Shown in pieces: positions 11,119 to 21,264 of a DNA stretch of 27,720 nucleotides. The notes under the pieces are model-generated. The model ran no database searches. It was not told where the DNA came from and was given only the letters and a program-made list of their open reading frames with translations. The DNA is taken from contig NW_006767437.1 in NCBI RefSeq assembly GCF_000264995.1, positions 2,243,515 through 2,271,234 of the forward strand, in the 5' to 3' direction. This DNA comes from Punctularia strigosozonata HHB-11173 SS5. Taxonomy: Eukaryota; Basidiomycota; Agaricomycetes; Corticiales; Punctulariaceae. Position 1 is the stretch's first letter, and each line of letters starts with the position of its first letter. Made by a program: the position numbers and the translations under genes.

Positions 11119-12819
11119 TCAAGTACTGATAATAGTCTCGTTGGTCCAGTCAACTGTGTTCAGGGCAATCACATCGGCATTCTTAAGCTTGTAACGCAGC
11201 TTCTCTCTTGTGTTCATCCTGAACAGATCGACGAGTTGCTTTGAGCCTAGGATCGCGGTGTTGATTAATGCAACTTACATGGCGAGGTAGTTGCACAGAT
11301 ACAACTTCGAATAACATACTCCATATGCCAGATAAGCCAGCGTATCCGGCATGGCGATGTACTGAGTGATTAGCATGAGAAAATGGACACATCTTAACAA
11401 TAAAAAATGTCATCTCACGAGGACAAGAACAACTGCAGCACTGACACTAGTGGATAACCGTCCTATTCAGTTAATCGGACTCCGGAGAAGATCCATGAAA
11501 TAGCACGAACCTTGTCAAAGAACCGGTGGTGATCACCCAGACAATCAACTCGTCAACGATGGAACGTGTGCTGGATTAATCAGTTGCACAGGCAGTACGG
11601 CCACTGTTTCTCGGCAAAAGACCTACGGGGAAAACCTCGGCATGGTCGTATACAGATAATAGCATGTAACCCCGGATATTACGATGTCTACCGCTGTCGC
11701 CACTGTAAATGGGATATAGATAACCGTGGTCTAATATAATTCAGTAAGTATTTCGATGACAGCGCGTCATGCTTAATGCGCACCCGTTCGGGTTGTATTT
11801 GCAGGAAGTCCTTCAACAGAAGCCTGAATCGGTATGTTCTGCTTCAAGATTCCAACCCATAGATATGTGCGAGCCACACGCACCCTTGGATTCCATTCAC
11901 TATTCAACAGATCGTTGACTGATCAGAAAATAGAGGATAATAAAGATGGTGAGATGAGCACGCGCACTCAAACAGCTTGCTGCGTGCGGACATGAGTGCT
12001 ACGACGCACGCAGGATATCAAGAACTACGTACCCCAGCCTCCTAAGACCGCGATTGTCTACAACACGGTTAATGCGATTACGGAGCACTCTGGCGAGAGA
12101 TAAAATTGCACGTACAACAATGAATGGCAGAAATCTCTTGGTACTGGCAACTTGACCTTTGGAATCAGCACAGTGTCGACGTGTATAGTACAGATATGAC
12201 ACACATTTCCACAGCCTGATGCAATACAGCTTGTACGAGTGTCAGAGAATGATCGAGTAGTTGAAGAATTGATAGACGTGTGCCTACGGTCTGAACACCT
12301 GACACAAGGATATCACTGATCATGATAGACAGCTTCGAGCCCCCGAGTGAGTATTTTCTGAAGTTGTATCGTGGCAGATGACTACCTTCAAGCTCCTAGA
12401 AATCGCCAGGTTACGACCAATGAATCCATGGCAGCGTGCACTTACCAGACCGGGCTGAGTAGGTCATTCAGTTCCGAACCGTTGGCAAACATATAGTGGT
12501 ACAGAGCGTGAAGGTTTAGGGCGAACGCCGTTGTGTCGAGAAGTCCCATCACAGCAACCTACATAGACCGTTAAATTCTATATGACTACATCAAGGGTCA
12601 TGCGTTGAGGGCACCTACAGCAATTCTTGTGAACGCAGGTTCCTTGGGGAATCTGTCAAAGAACAAGTAGCTAAATATGAACGTCAGTACTATGAACATT
12701 TTGGTGTGGAAATGCACGGGTCACAGTTGAAGGCACGTTATACCGAGGAGCAACCCAGAGATGCATACACCCAGGAACAGCGCTCCATAGGTATCGGCGA
12801 GTGTCGTAGGGATTGCCAT
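11119..12819 (-). CDS. seven-helix membrane protein, DUF6534-like, 16 exons
   Basis: Exons (5'-3' on minus): 12819-12725, 12670-12619, 12558-12446, 12395-12386, 12332-12288, 12229-12205, 12156-12116, 12057-12033, 11979-11968, 11918-11884, 11823-11784, 11702-11627, 11570-11524, 11462-11419, 11361-11279, 11218-11119. Phases all match and the product is 280 residues. Most introns are 48-61 nt; the eleventh is 81 nt. Motifs follow the basidiomycete DUF6534 family as I know it: ADTYGALFLGV at the start of helix 1, SPVWSLKLS, VQTLYCIRLW, KRFLPFIV, VATAVDIVISGVTCYYL, DELIVWVITTG, YIAMPDTLAYLAYG, SKLYLCNYLAM and MNTREKLR. Seven hydrophobic segments are visible. The fourth exon is 10 nt and the ninth 12 nt; the ninth exon and the GTTCTT donor at 11523 are the least certain parts. 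The function is unknown; receptor-like roles are only speculation. The gene lies in sequence visibly richer in A+T than its neighbours. Confidence 0.8.
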
Positions 12820-13592
12820 TAGGTGAATGTGGGTGTCAAATCAACTCAGAGAGCACATTATATAGGAAAGTCATAATTTACTTTCAGGGAAGCATCATCC
12901 AAGAGGTCCTAGAATCGTGAGTGTGCGTCAATTTTGGATGACCTAACTGCGGATCCTTTAGTTCGTGCACAAATATACTCGAACAAATCAGAAGCTCTAC
13001 CTTATGAGATGACGCTTTCCGGTCAAAGCGTCGGCTGTGGTAGGACGGGTTTGTGCCACGCATCCGTTATACATATGAATTCGTCGAGAGTTAGTATCCT
13101 GCGCTATTTGGAGACTTCATCATCGACTCAGGACTGCCTGTTCTGTAAAGTTATGCGGAGTTTTCTGACATTGATGAATGATCAGCGCGCGTCCGCTGCT
13201 TTGTATATGTGAGCATCCTGTGGCAGCAAGTGGCTTCAAGCTTTAGTCCATTGGATATGACGATCAGATACATGGCACACGTTCCATCAGGACGCGATAT
13301 CAGCCAGGATGGACTCGGAAGAAAAGCTGATTGAGAGATCTACGTAGCCAAGCGCTGCTGGTATAACTGAACGGCGGGGATCAGTATCAGTTGACAATTA
13401 ATCATGTTCACAAACTCGCCATGTTCAGGGCCAGGCTGGCCGTGTTACTTGTATGACCCCAGCTATGCGCTAGACAACTTGGTAAGTAGCATGATGGGGA
13501 TCACGTCATTGGGCCAATTTCCTCGCGCGGACATTTTGGCCGAATATAAATCACTTCTATATATATAATAGCAAAGCACATTTTACAACGAT
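12820..13592. other. intergenic region upstream of DUF6534 gene and tRNA
   Basis: These 773 bases are AT-richer. A 92-codon plus-strand frame at 12934-13212 has no family motif and I do not call it. An AT-rich run (CTATATATATAATA, about 13557-13570) lies just upstream of the tRNA and may help position its transcription. Nothing else is seen. Confidence 0.55.
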
Positions 13593-13705
13593 GGCAAGAT
13601 GGCCGAGCGGTCCAAGGCGTGTGACTCAAGCGAAAGCTTGCCTGCTTGGCAGGTCAGGGTTCTCATCAGTGTATACTGGCGTGGGTTCAAATCCCACTCT
13701 TGTCA
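13593..13705 (+). tRNA. tRNA-Leu(CAA) with a 29-nt intron
   Basis: The acceptor stem GGCAAGA (13593-13599) pairs with TCTTGTC (13698-13704) through one G-T pair, with discriminator A at 13705. The D arm is GCC-GAGCGGTCCAA-GGC (box A region). The anticodon loop is CT-CAA-G, with anticodon CAA at 13627-13629. The intron (13631-13659) follows the base after the anticodon, as in nuclear tRNAs. Its start can fold back: CAAGC, loop GAAA, GCTTG. The anticodon stem TGTGA/TCTCA has one T-T mismatch. A long variable arm (CAGT-GTAT-ACTG, about 13667-13678) marks a class II tRNA. The T arm is GTGGG-TTCAAAT-CCCAC. It decodes UUG. Confidence 0.93.
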
Positions 13706-13706
13706 G

Positions 13707-13710
13707 TTTT
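13707..13710 (+). terminator. RNA polymerase III terminator of tRNA-Leu
   Basis: A run of four T residues begins two bases after the tRNA 3' end, the usual Pol III stop signal. Confidence 0.7.
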
Positions 13711-13830
13711 GGCCTGTTCCTGTTGTTTAGGCCATGTGGAAGCTTGTCATCGTACTTATAGCGTTCACGTCTAGTATAGATGATACAACGGGTTTTGTTA
13801 CATGTTCCTTTCTCTAGACACCACACCACA

Positions 13831-16130
13831 CTACTCGGTAAATTTATACACTGGGCGCGGACAGGTCAGCGAGACATCCCAAAGAGACGTCGAGAAGAAC
13901 GTACCGCAGGCACCGCTGCTTGGCTTGGTGGCGAAGATGACCTCGTGCAGTGCTTCGCCCTCGAGGCCCTTATAAGGAGGGTACGCAGCCTTGACCTTCG
14001 CGATGAAGCTATCCACCTCCGACTCGGGTACGAGCGAGACGGTGCAGCCGCCCCATCCAGCTCCTATCCACAACCACCATTCACAGTCGGTGTCTCGCGT
14101 GAAATGGGCGAACGATGAGTCACGCACCTGTGAGACGCGAGCCGTAGGCGCCGGCCTCCCGGGCGATGGCGGTGAGTTGGTCGAGCTCGGAACACGAGCA
14201 TTCGAACAACTCCGCGCACGACGACTGGGACTCGTTCATGAGCTCGCCCATCTTCGTCAACGTCGCCTCCAAACTCTGCCCGGACGACTGACGGCACACG
14301 TCCCGGAATTCGAGTACGCGCCAGGCTTCGTCGAAGACGTGCTTCGCACGCTTGTACAGCTGAAAGTGGGTCGCCTCGACGTCGACCCAGGAGAGGTACG
14401 TCTCCTGGAACTCGGCGGGGGAGAGGCCAGAGAGCGCGATCATCTCGTCGAGCGTGACGCCGAGCTGGGCCGAATCGTCGGCAAAGCTTTCCGTTCCACC
14501 CGGCACGGTCCCTGACACTGAGAGAAGCGGCCATCAGCACCAGAACCGATGCGAGTAGCGCACAGAACAAAATAAGATGACCTCACATGGGCTTGTGGTA
14601 GGCTTGAGCCGCTCGCACTCGGCCGAAATCTTCTTCAAGCCCTCTTTCAGCGTCTGCACGTCGATCTCCGCGTCGCCGCCCTTCGTCTCCTCCACGCCCA
14701 ACCACCGCCCGAGCACCTCGCGCAGCGTGATTTTCTCTCTCACGCCGGTCTTGTCCAGCGGAACACCCAGAATGCGCCCCAGCGCGCGGGCTGCGACCAG
14801 GGTCTCGACAACGCGCAGGTTGTACCGGAACTTGGAGGAGACGACCTTGTCGGAGACGACGAGCGAGTTGGCGCATACGAACACCGCGCCGGTCGTCTGC
14901 GGTGTAGATGGCGCCTCCGTGACGAGAGTGGCTTTGGAGTTGCCCTGCTCGAGGCTGCCGACCTGAGTGATGATTTGCGGTTGGGCCGTGGTGGCGGTGG
15001 ACGAGGAGGAGGCGGCGAGGTGCGAGCCTGGGAGCGGGGTCGGTTCGGCGGAGAGTTTCGGGAAGAAGCTGACGTAGAGGGCCGAGCCGGCGGTGGAGAT
15101 CACGGAAGCGGCTTGGTCCATCCCGCCAGAGTTGACGCCTGAGAGGTAGATATGCGTGAGCTTCAACAGAGTGAAGAGGGGAGGAGCCGTCGCACCGACG
15201 CGCTTTTCGTTTTCCATCGCCATCTCGACGAGGGCGCCTTTGCTGAGCGCGGTGGATGGGTCTTCGAGCTTGCCGTTGATGGCGAGGAAGGCGAGGGTGC
15301 TGGCCACGACCATCGCTGCACTGATGGTAGCGTGAGCAGGCGCGAAGGTGAAAGCATGTCGTCCACAACACATACGACGAACTGAGGCCGCTGCCTGCAG
15401 GGACGGAACCGGTAAACAAGAGGTCTACGGGCATGGGCCCATCCTCAGCCGAGCCAGAGTAGTAATGGTTCAACACGCCCTAGGAACGTGTCATGGAGGA
15501 CAGCACGGGCAGGGGATATGGCTGGTGCGCACGTAGTACCCCGCCTTGACGTAGCTCTCCCACCGGAGCTCGTTCTTGTCAATGTCGAGCACCCACTGCT
15601 CGGCGTGGACGGCGTTTTCCGGTGGTTGGTCATCGGATTCGGATCGCTTGAACATGCTCGTCGGTTTCTTGACGGGGACGAAGGTCTGGGGCGCATACTT
15701 TGGGTGGAGGTTCTGGGCGGTGACGGCGCCTGGTGATGTGGGTTCTTCGGCTTCGGGGGACGCGGTCGCTGTACGCGGTGCGCACGCGATCAAAATGTCT
15801 GGAGATGAGAATTGAGCAAAGGACATAAGCGTAGTCGAAAGCTCGGACCTCGTTCGACGGCGGCGGGGAAGACGCCAAAGAGGGCATAGTCGATGTGTTC
15901 GCCGATGAGGTTGACGCGACCTGGTGCGCGGGCGATGTAGGCAGGCTTGCGCCCGTAGCGTTTCTCGAACTCTTCTGCGAGATGGGACCAGCGTTCGCTA
16001 TATGACGTCGTCAGAGCAGAGCACGGGGGCTGCATGGTGATGCGACTCACGCATGCTTGGTCGCGGTGCCCAGATCGTGGTAGAGGTCGGTGAGGTTGGT
16101 GTAGACGGGGATAGGCAGCTGGGCGGCCAT
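13831..16130 (-). CDS. GAL1: galactokinase
   Basis: This enzyme phosphorylates alpha-D-galactose with ATP to galactose-1-phosphate, the first committed Leloir step, in the cytosol. Eight exons: 16130-16051, 15997-15849, 15798-15533, 15479-15376, 15320-14587, 14517-14128, 14063-13905, 13850-13831, giving 633 residues; introns are 50-69 nt. All three GHMP/galactokinase signatures are present: GRVNLIGEHIDY (about 53-64), the ATP loop GSVPAGSGLSSS (about 189-200) and GAGWGGC (about 575-581). Other family blocks are VNSGGMDQAAS, FRYNLRVVE and the C-terminus SSGACVYKF, which needs the last 20-nt exon. It is about 100 residues longer than yeast Gal1. The extra length includes two low-complexity insertions: a Pro/Glu/Ser-rich one after ILIACAPRTA and a Ser/Thr/Gln-rich one after PKLSAEPTPLP. 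It is divergent from the mutarotase gene. The start is the first ATG before a fungal-type N-terminus (AQLPIPVYTNLTDLY). Confidence 0.95.
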
Positions 16131-16565
16131 CGCGGGATGCTGAGGCGTGCGGGGCGGCTGTCGATTAGATTATGACGCTGGGCGAGGCCGGGGAATGTGA
16201 GAGACGAGCGGTTTATCGATCGCTACGATCATCGTGGACGTCTGGGTGGCCTGGTGGCGACGCGGCTCAAGTTAAGGATCGCGACGGCGCGTCCGAGCCG
16301 GTAAGCTGAGCGTGGACGCATGTGACGACAGACGAGGACGTCCGACGTCGGCCAGGGACAGCCGGGGATGATACTCATACAGGCCCCGATCTTATCTACC
16401 GATCCGGGTCGCCGTCACGCCCCCGCCTCCGATGCTTCTCCGCCCGCCCTCCAGCTGACTCGCGCCTGCGCAATATAGCCCTGCCGCCTCCCTCGCCCTA
16501 TCTTCGCTCCTCGACGTCGTCTGAACCAACCTCCGTGCGTATGTCTTTCTCGTGTCGCCACGCCC
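16131..16565. promoter_or_regulatory. divergent promoter of galactokinase and mutarotase genes
   Basis: About 435 bases separate the two start codons, so both promoters must lie here. The 10-base perfect palindrome CCGACGTCGG (16342-16351) near the centre has the form CCG-N4-CGG, a possible site for a Zn2Cys6 dimer. CTTATC at 16391-16396 is a GATA-type core on the minus strand. There is no clear TATA box on either side; the mutarotase side is pyrimidine-rich. The regulatory roles are inferred only. Confidence 0.45.
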
Positions 16566-18496
16566 ATGGCCGTCCTCACCGTGCTCACCCGCCGTCCGAC
16601 CAGACTGCTCGCCGCTCGCCTCCTCCGATCGCCACCTCATCGCGCGACCTGCAGAACGATGTCTGCCGACGATGGATTCAAGCCGATCCTGCTCGCCCTG
16701 CCCTCCCTGGCGCCGGCCCTTGCCCTCGAGGTCCTCCCTCGCGGCCTGACCCTGCACAGGCTCTTCGTCCAGGCAGACGGCAGGGTGCGTCATCGATCAT
16801 CGTCCTACGTTGTCCCCAGCGTAATTTTGTCCGACCGTAGACGCACGATGTTCTGGTCGGGCCCGAGGATCCGTCCGACCATGCCAAAATGCCGTACACC
16901 AACTCCGTCATCGGTCCTTACACCAACCGCATCCCCACCGGTGAGCGACTACATCCCACCCCATTATATGCGCATATATTGACAGATCCTCTCAGGAGCG
17001 CACACCCTCACCTCCTCTCGCCATCCCACCATTACCAGCGTCATCACCCCTGCCTCCAACAGCGCCGAGGCCAACCAGAATGTCTGCCTACACTCCGGTC
17101 CCGGCTCCGACCCTTGGGACAAGCGCATATGGGAGGTACGTTCTGGGATGTCTCCCACCCGCCTTTGCATCCGTACCCTTACGTGGCGACCCTCTGCAGC
17201 CACTCGACCCGTCCCACAGCGCCCTCTTCACCCCAGCCGAGAAGAACACCATCGCCTCTCTGCCTGCAGCACAGATATTCTCCATCACTAGCAAAGACGG
17301 CCAAGGCGGCTTTCCCGGCTCCGTCAGATCCGAGGTACTTGCCCGCATCTTGCCTCGCCATCCGTCAATCTCTAACCGTGGGAATGCAGGTCCTCGTCGG
17401 TTTGCTGAGCGCACCTCCTCCACCGAAAACCGACGTCGACCAACTCACGCTCGGGAGCGTCATACTCGTCTATCGCGCCAAACTTGTCGAGGGGCAGAAC
17501 GTCGGCCTTCATCCATCTCGCTTATCATCAACATACGCTGACGCTCCCACAGGTCATTACCCCGATCAACCTCACCCAGCATTGGGGCTTCAACCTCGAG
17601 GCCTCCCTTCGCCCCGACGGCGAGCCCCGGTCCGTCAGGCCCGAACCCGACGTCAAGGGCCACTTGCTGAAGATCAAGGTGCGCCTAGGGTTCCTCTCTA
17701 TGACGTTGGGCTGACACCTTTGGTGCTGCTCAGTCCGATGCCACGATTGCCCTCGACAAGAACTACAACTCGGCCGGGTCGCTCGCCCCCGCCAAAGGCA
17801 CCTACCACGACCACTCCACCGGCAAACTTATAGGCGACGGCTGGCCAGACGTCGACACCGGGAAGGGCGTCGGCTACGACGAGTTCTACGCCTTCTCCGC
17901 CCCGCTCGTGCCGCCGCAGGTGATCGTCCCCGCTTCGCAGCTCACGGACGACGTGGATCTGCTCAAGGCCGTCGTCGAGAGCGGCACGACGACGACGCAG
18001 ACGGACGAGCCCGTCGTCGAGCTCTCGAGCGACAAGAGCGGGCTCAAGCTCTCGTTCTTCACCAACCGTACGTTTCTATCCAAGATCTGGGATAGGGGGT
18101 TGCACGAGCTAACGCAGTACGGCGTTCGCGCAGAATCCGGCGTGCAATTCTACACCGCCAACTCTTACGACCGCTCCAACGCGCGAAAGAAGATCCACGG
18201 CGGTACGGGCAAGTTTGGCACGGGCGAGGGCTATGGCGTCGGCGGTATGTCACTCCTACGAACGTTGAAGGTCAGATGCTGACATACGCCTGCAGGCGCC
18301 GCATTCCTCGAATTCCACGAGCCACTCGCAGCGTGGTTAAACCCGGACACGGTACGCAACGGAAACGACACCCTCCTCGGTCCCGGAGAACTGTACAACA
18401 ACTGGGTAAGCCGACGCCTCGCGCTCTGCTCCAAGGTCGACGCTAATGTCTCTCCAGGTCCGTCTGGATGTTTCGTATAAACGACCCGATGCGTAG
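16566..18496 (+). CDS. aldose 1-epimerase (galactose mutarotase)
   Basis: This enzyme interconverts beta- and alpha-D-galactose and so supplies the anomer that galactokinase uses. Ten exons: 16566-16784, 16841-16940, 16996-17135, 17200-17334, 17390-17500, 17553-17678, 17734-18067, 18134-18244, 18296-18405, 18458-18496; introns 51-66 nt. The product is 474 residues. Family blocks: THDVLVGPEDPSDHA, MPYTNSVIGPYTNRIP, CLHSGPG (His about 139), PINLTQHWGFNLEAS (His about 245, the likely acid), TNQSGVQFYTANSYD and AAFLEFHEP (Glu about 431, the likely base). The donor GTCGGC at 17501 is weak, but the join is forced by EGQN-VITPINLTQ. An internal ATG at 16659 (MSADDGFKPILLALPS, 443 residues) fits homologues as well or better; the first 31 residues from 16566 are Arg-rich and may be untranslated or a targeting sequence. 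The gene is divergent from galactokinase. Confidence 0.9.
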
Positions 18497-18880
18497 ACGC
18501 CGTCGCGCTGAAGAGTAGAAATGAGACGGCGATTGTATGTACCATCACCAACGACGCGATATATTACTATATTACCATGACCCACAACCCTCATGACGTG
18601 GTTGTGCGGGTGGGGAACATAGTCATCTTCGCTGCCCGAACGCTACCCTCTTGCGAGAGTTTTTGTCAAGAACCTGCGTTTCCGACGTGCAGACCTTTGG
18701 CCTGCAACATGACCGCAGTCCTCGTGGTCTGCACGATCACTCTTCTGACTAGCCACCGGTGAGAACGAGTAAAACATCCACGATACATGACGCAAGGGAT
18801 ATAAATCGACTGTGGGGCGGCGCCTGACGCGCGATATAGAGAAGCAAACAAATACAACATAATAATTATGAGCCGTCTCG
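18497..18880. other. convergent intergenic region
   Basis: These 384 bases between the mutarotase (+) and Dsn1 (-) stop codons should carry both 3' untranslated regions. AT-rich stretches occur around 18555-18580 and 18845-18870. I see no other feature. Confidence 0.6.
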
Positions 18881-21008
18881 CTACCTCCGGCCTGGCGTCC
18901 GCTCCCGCCCTGGAGTTCGATCTCGTCTAGGCGTAGGAGGCGGTTTCCTCGGCGTGTGCATCACGTCCGCCCGCTCTTTTGCCGCGCGCTGCACCTCGCG
19001 CATCGCCTTCCGCGCGGCTTCGCTAACCTTCGTTGGCGGTCGTTCGACGTCGACGCGTGCCAACGCGCGAAGGAGGTCGCGGGGGCTTCGCGGCTCGTCC
19101 AGTTTGGCGGCGGGAGGCTCGCTTAGGGGTCGGGGCGCGGGGTTGAGACGCGGCGGTCTGGAGGTGGAGGCCGATGTGGAGGAGTGCGTAGCGAGCGAGA
19201 GGGACGCAAAGTAGGAATCCAAATGAGATTCCACTGCGTGAGTGTACAGCCGGGCGGCGCTGACGCTGGCGTGCATTCGGTCGATCTACATTCACACTAG
19301 TCAGTCAGGGCACGTCGAGTTGCGAACGTTCGGTTGCCCACCTCGAACGGCAGAGCGCTGACCCGCTCGGCGAGCTTGTTCCGCCTCGGTATCTCGTCCG
19401 CTAAAACTGCACGGGCGAGCTGAACACCGCCGGGGCCGCGAAATGTTGGCGGTAATAGCCTGTCGTCGACGTCGTCCGCACCCGGGTCCGCTTTCGCCTT
19501 GGCTTTCTGCAGCTTCTTCGTCTCCAGTTCGGCCAAAACGCTTGCCTGGTAAGAGTTGTAAAACTCGGCCGCCTTCGCCCACGCTTGGTCCTCGGCTTTC
19601 ATCCTGGCCACGGGTTGAGGTTAGAAATTCCTCTGCGTGCGCAAGCACCACAGATACGCACGCATCGATCTCTGCGTTAAAGCGTTGTTCGCGAGCGCGG
19701 TTCTTGACGTTCTGCTCGTTCTGCTCCTTGACCGGCGTCGGTTGCTTGCCCATGGCGGAACCGTACAATGGTATGTCTATCCGTTTCTCGGCGAGCATCC
19801 GCACGAGATCGTTCTGCACGATTTTGAGGGCGCGACTAGCTTCTGGTGTCAACGGCGGGAGTTCTGCGAAGGACAAGGCGGGTTAGCGACTGCACGAGCA
19901 TAAGAAACCAGGAGAAAAACCAGGTGGGCTCTTACCGTTCGCATGCTTGGAGGCTTTCGGTGGCTGTTGTATCGCGCGCTCTGTACCCCATACCAACAGT
20001 TGGCGTGCTCGCTGAGGCTCCGGTAGTTCAACGTCGATGTGCTTGTAGAAGCTGGAGGTGGGAACCGACGGATGCGGATGTGCTGTCGGGGATACGGGCG
20101 GTCAGACACGGCGTGCAGCTAAGGAAGCGGCGGAGGAGCGAAGGTGCCGTACGTGGTGGAAGCCGCGATGGCACAGGTGCGGAGGGGTGCAGCGAAGGAA
20201 AGGCTGACGCACTGACTACGCCCGTGCTCTGGTAGCTCGAGCTTGCCCGTTTACCGCGAGCGCTCATCGAGGTTCGCCTTCGATGGTCTGGTTCGACGTC
20301 GTTACGCGCGGATGTCCCTCCCTTCTTCTTCGGTTGGTGTGACTGCGACGAGGTTTTGCTCAAAGGTGGCTTTGCTTTGCTCGCCCATGTTGAAGGGGCG
20401 GAAGATTGCGAGTAAGAGGCTGGGGGAAGCTGGAACTCGGGGGGTATGCTGGTGTTGCGGACTTGCTGGGCTCCCGCCTGCGATTTGCGTCTTAGAGTAT
20501 CCGATTCCGCCCTCATCGACCGCAGCTCCTCCGTCTCCTCGTCCTCCGGAATCCCCTGCAGTGTTATGTTGGCATGTGATCGTGATTGACGCGCCGATCG
20601 CGACGGGTCTGGCTGAGATTGTGCAGAATTTGGTTTGTGAAGTGGGCGTAGACGGTGGGAGGTGTCCGCGTGAGCGTCTTGAGAAAAGGAGGTCGCCGGT
20701 TGACTGAAGCTTCGCGAGGAGGATGGGCCAGGCGGGACGGAGGAGGCGCGGACGATGATTAGGCCGCCAGGTTGCTCTTCGCCATGGACTAGAGTAACAA
20801 TGAGGGCGGTGTAAGTATGAAGAGGGACGAGGCCACGCACGTTTTCGCTTGCTCGAGGACGAAGGCTTCTACAGACCATAGAAAAACGTATGAGAAAGGA
20901 GGAGGCAAGGGGCAGTAGGATACGGCTCACCTCCTTCCGGGGCTTCTTGGCGGGGAGGGGGCGGTCGTCGGAGGACCTGCGCTTGGCAGAAATGTGGGTG
21001 AGGTCCAT
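18881..21008 (-). CDS. DSN1: kinetochore protein Dsn1/Mis13
   Basis: This is a subunit of the Mis12/MIND complex that links centromeric chromatin to the Ndc80 microtubule-binding complex. Seven exons: 21008-20931, 20868-20841, 20788-20213, 20082-19936, 19863-19662, 19603-19342, 19285-18881, giving 565 residues. The N-terminal third is Ser/Pro-rich and disordered, as expected. The family core begins with RRRTSMSARGKRASSSYQST and continues across the third intron into HPHPSVPTSSFYKHID, LPEPQRARQLLVW, then NELPPLTPEASRALK and RIDIPLYG. Coiled-coil-like helices follow (AWAKAAEFYNSYQASVLAEL). The C-terminus is basic and Pro/Arg-rich, with TPRRDRTPGRERTPGRR, possibly phosphorylated. The third intron is 130 nt, twice the usual size here, but the join to THPHPSV is exact. 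The start is the first in-frame ATG of a frame open upstream only to non-ATG codons, so a further 5' exon cannot be excluded. Confidence 0.9.
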
Positions 21009-21264
21009 CCAACGTGAGCCGGCGGGCGAGGAGGCGCGTATCAGGGCGGGCAGCGCGTCGGGGCTGTCGGGGCAGGTGATCAACACGAGAGCGCGCGATC
21101 GTGGGAATTTGCGTTCATGATCAACGGGCTTTGCATCTTCGGTGCTACAGAACTACAAATTACACGGATTACAAAGTATACACTACGTCGTACACGGCAG
21201 GCACAATAAGTTCAACTATAACGGTAATAACGAATCGACGCTGGCATCAACGACGAGCAGCAGG

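Noticed and set aside
11183-11413. Alternative C-terminus of the DUF6534 protein using a 32-nt intron (11278-11247)
   Set aside because: A 32-nt intron is too short for this gene set. Using the next acceptor (11220-11219) gives a 60-nt intron and the family-like MNTREKLR ending.
12240-12330. Apparent frameshift in the DUF6534 gene around LVQ/LYCIRLW
   Set aside because: It disappears once the 58-nt intron 12287-12230 is removed, joining VQT directly to LYCIRLW.
20243-20707. 154-codon plus-strand frame over the Dsn1 exon
   Set aside because: It is the antisense of a Dsn1 coding exon with a good family match.
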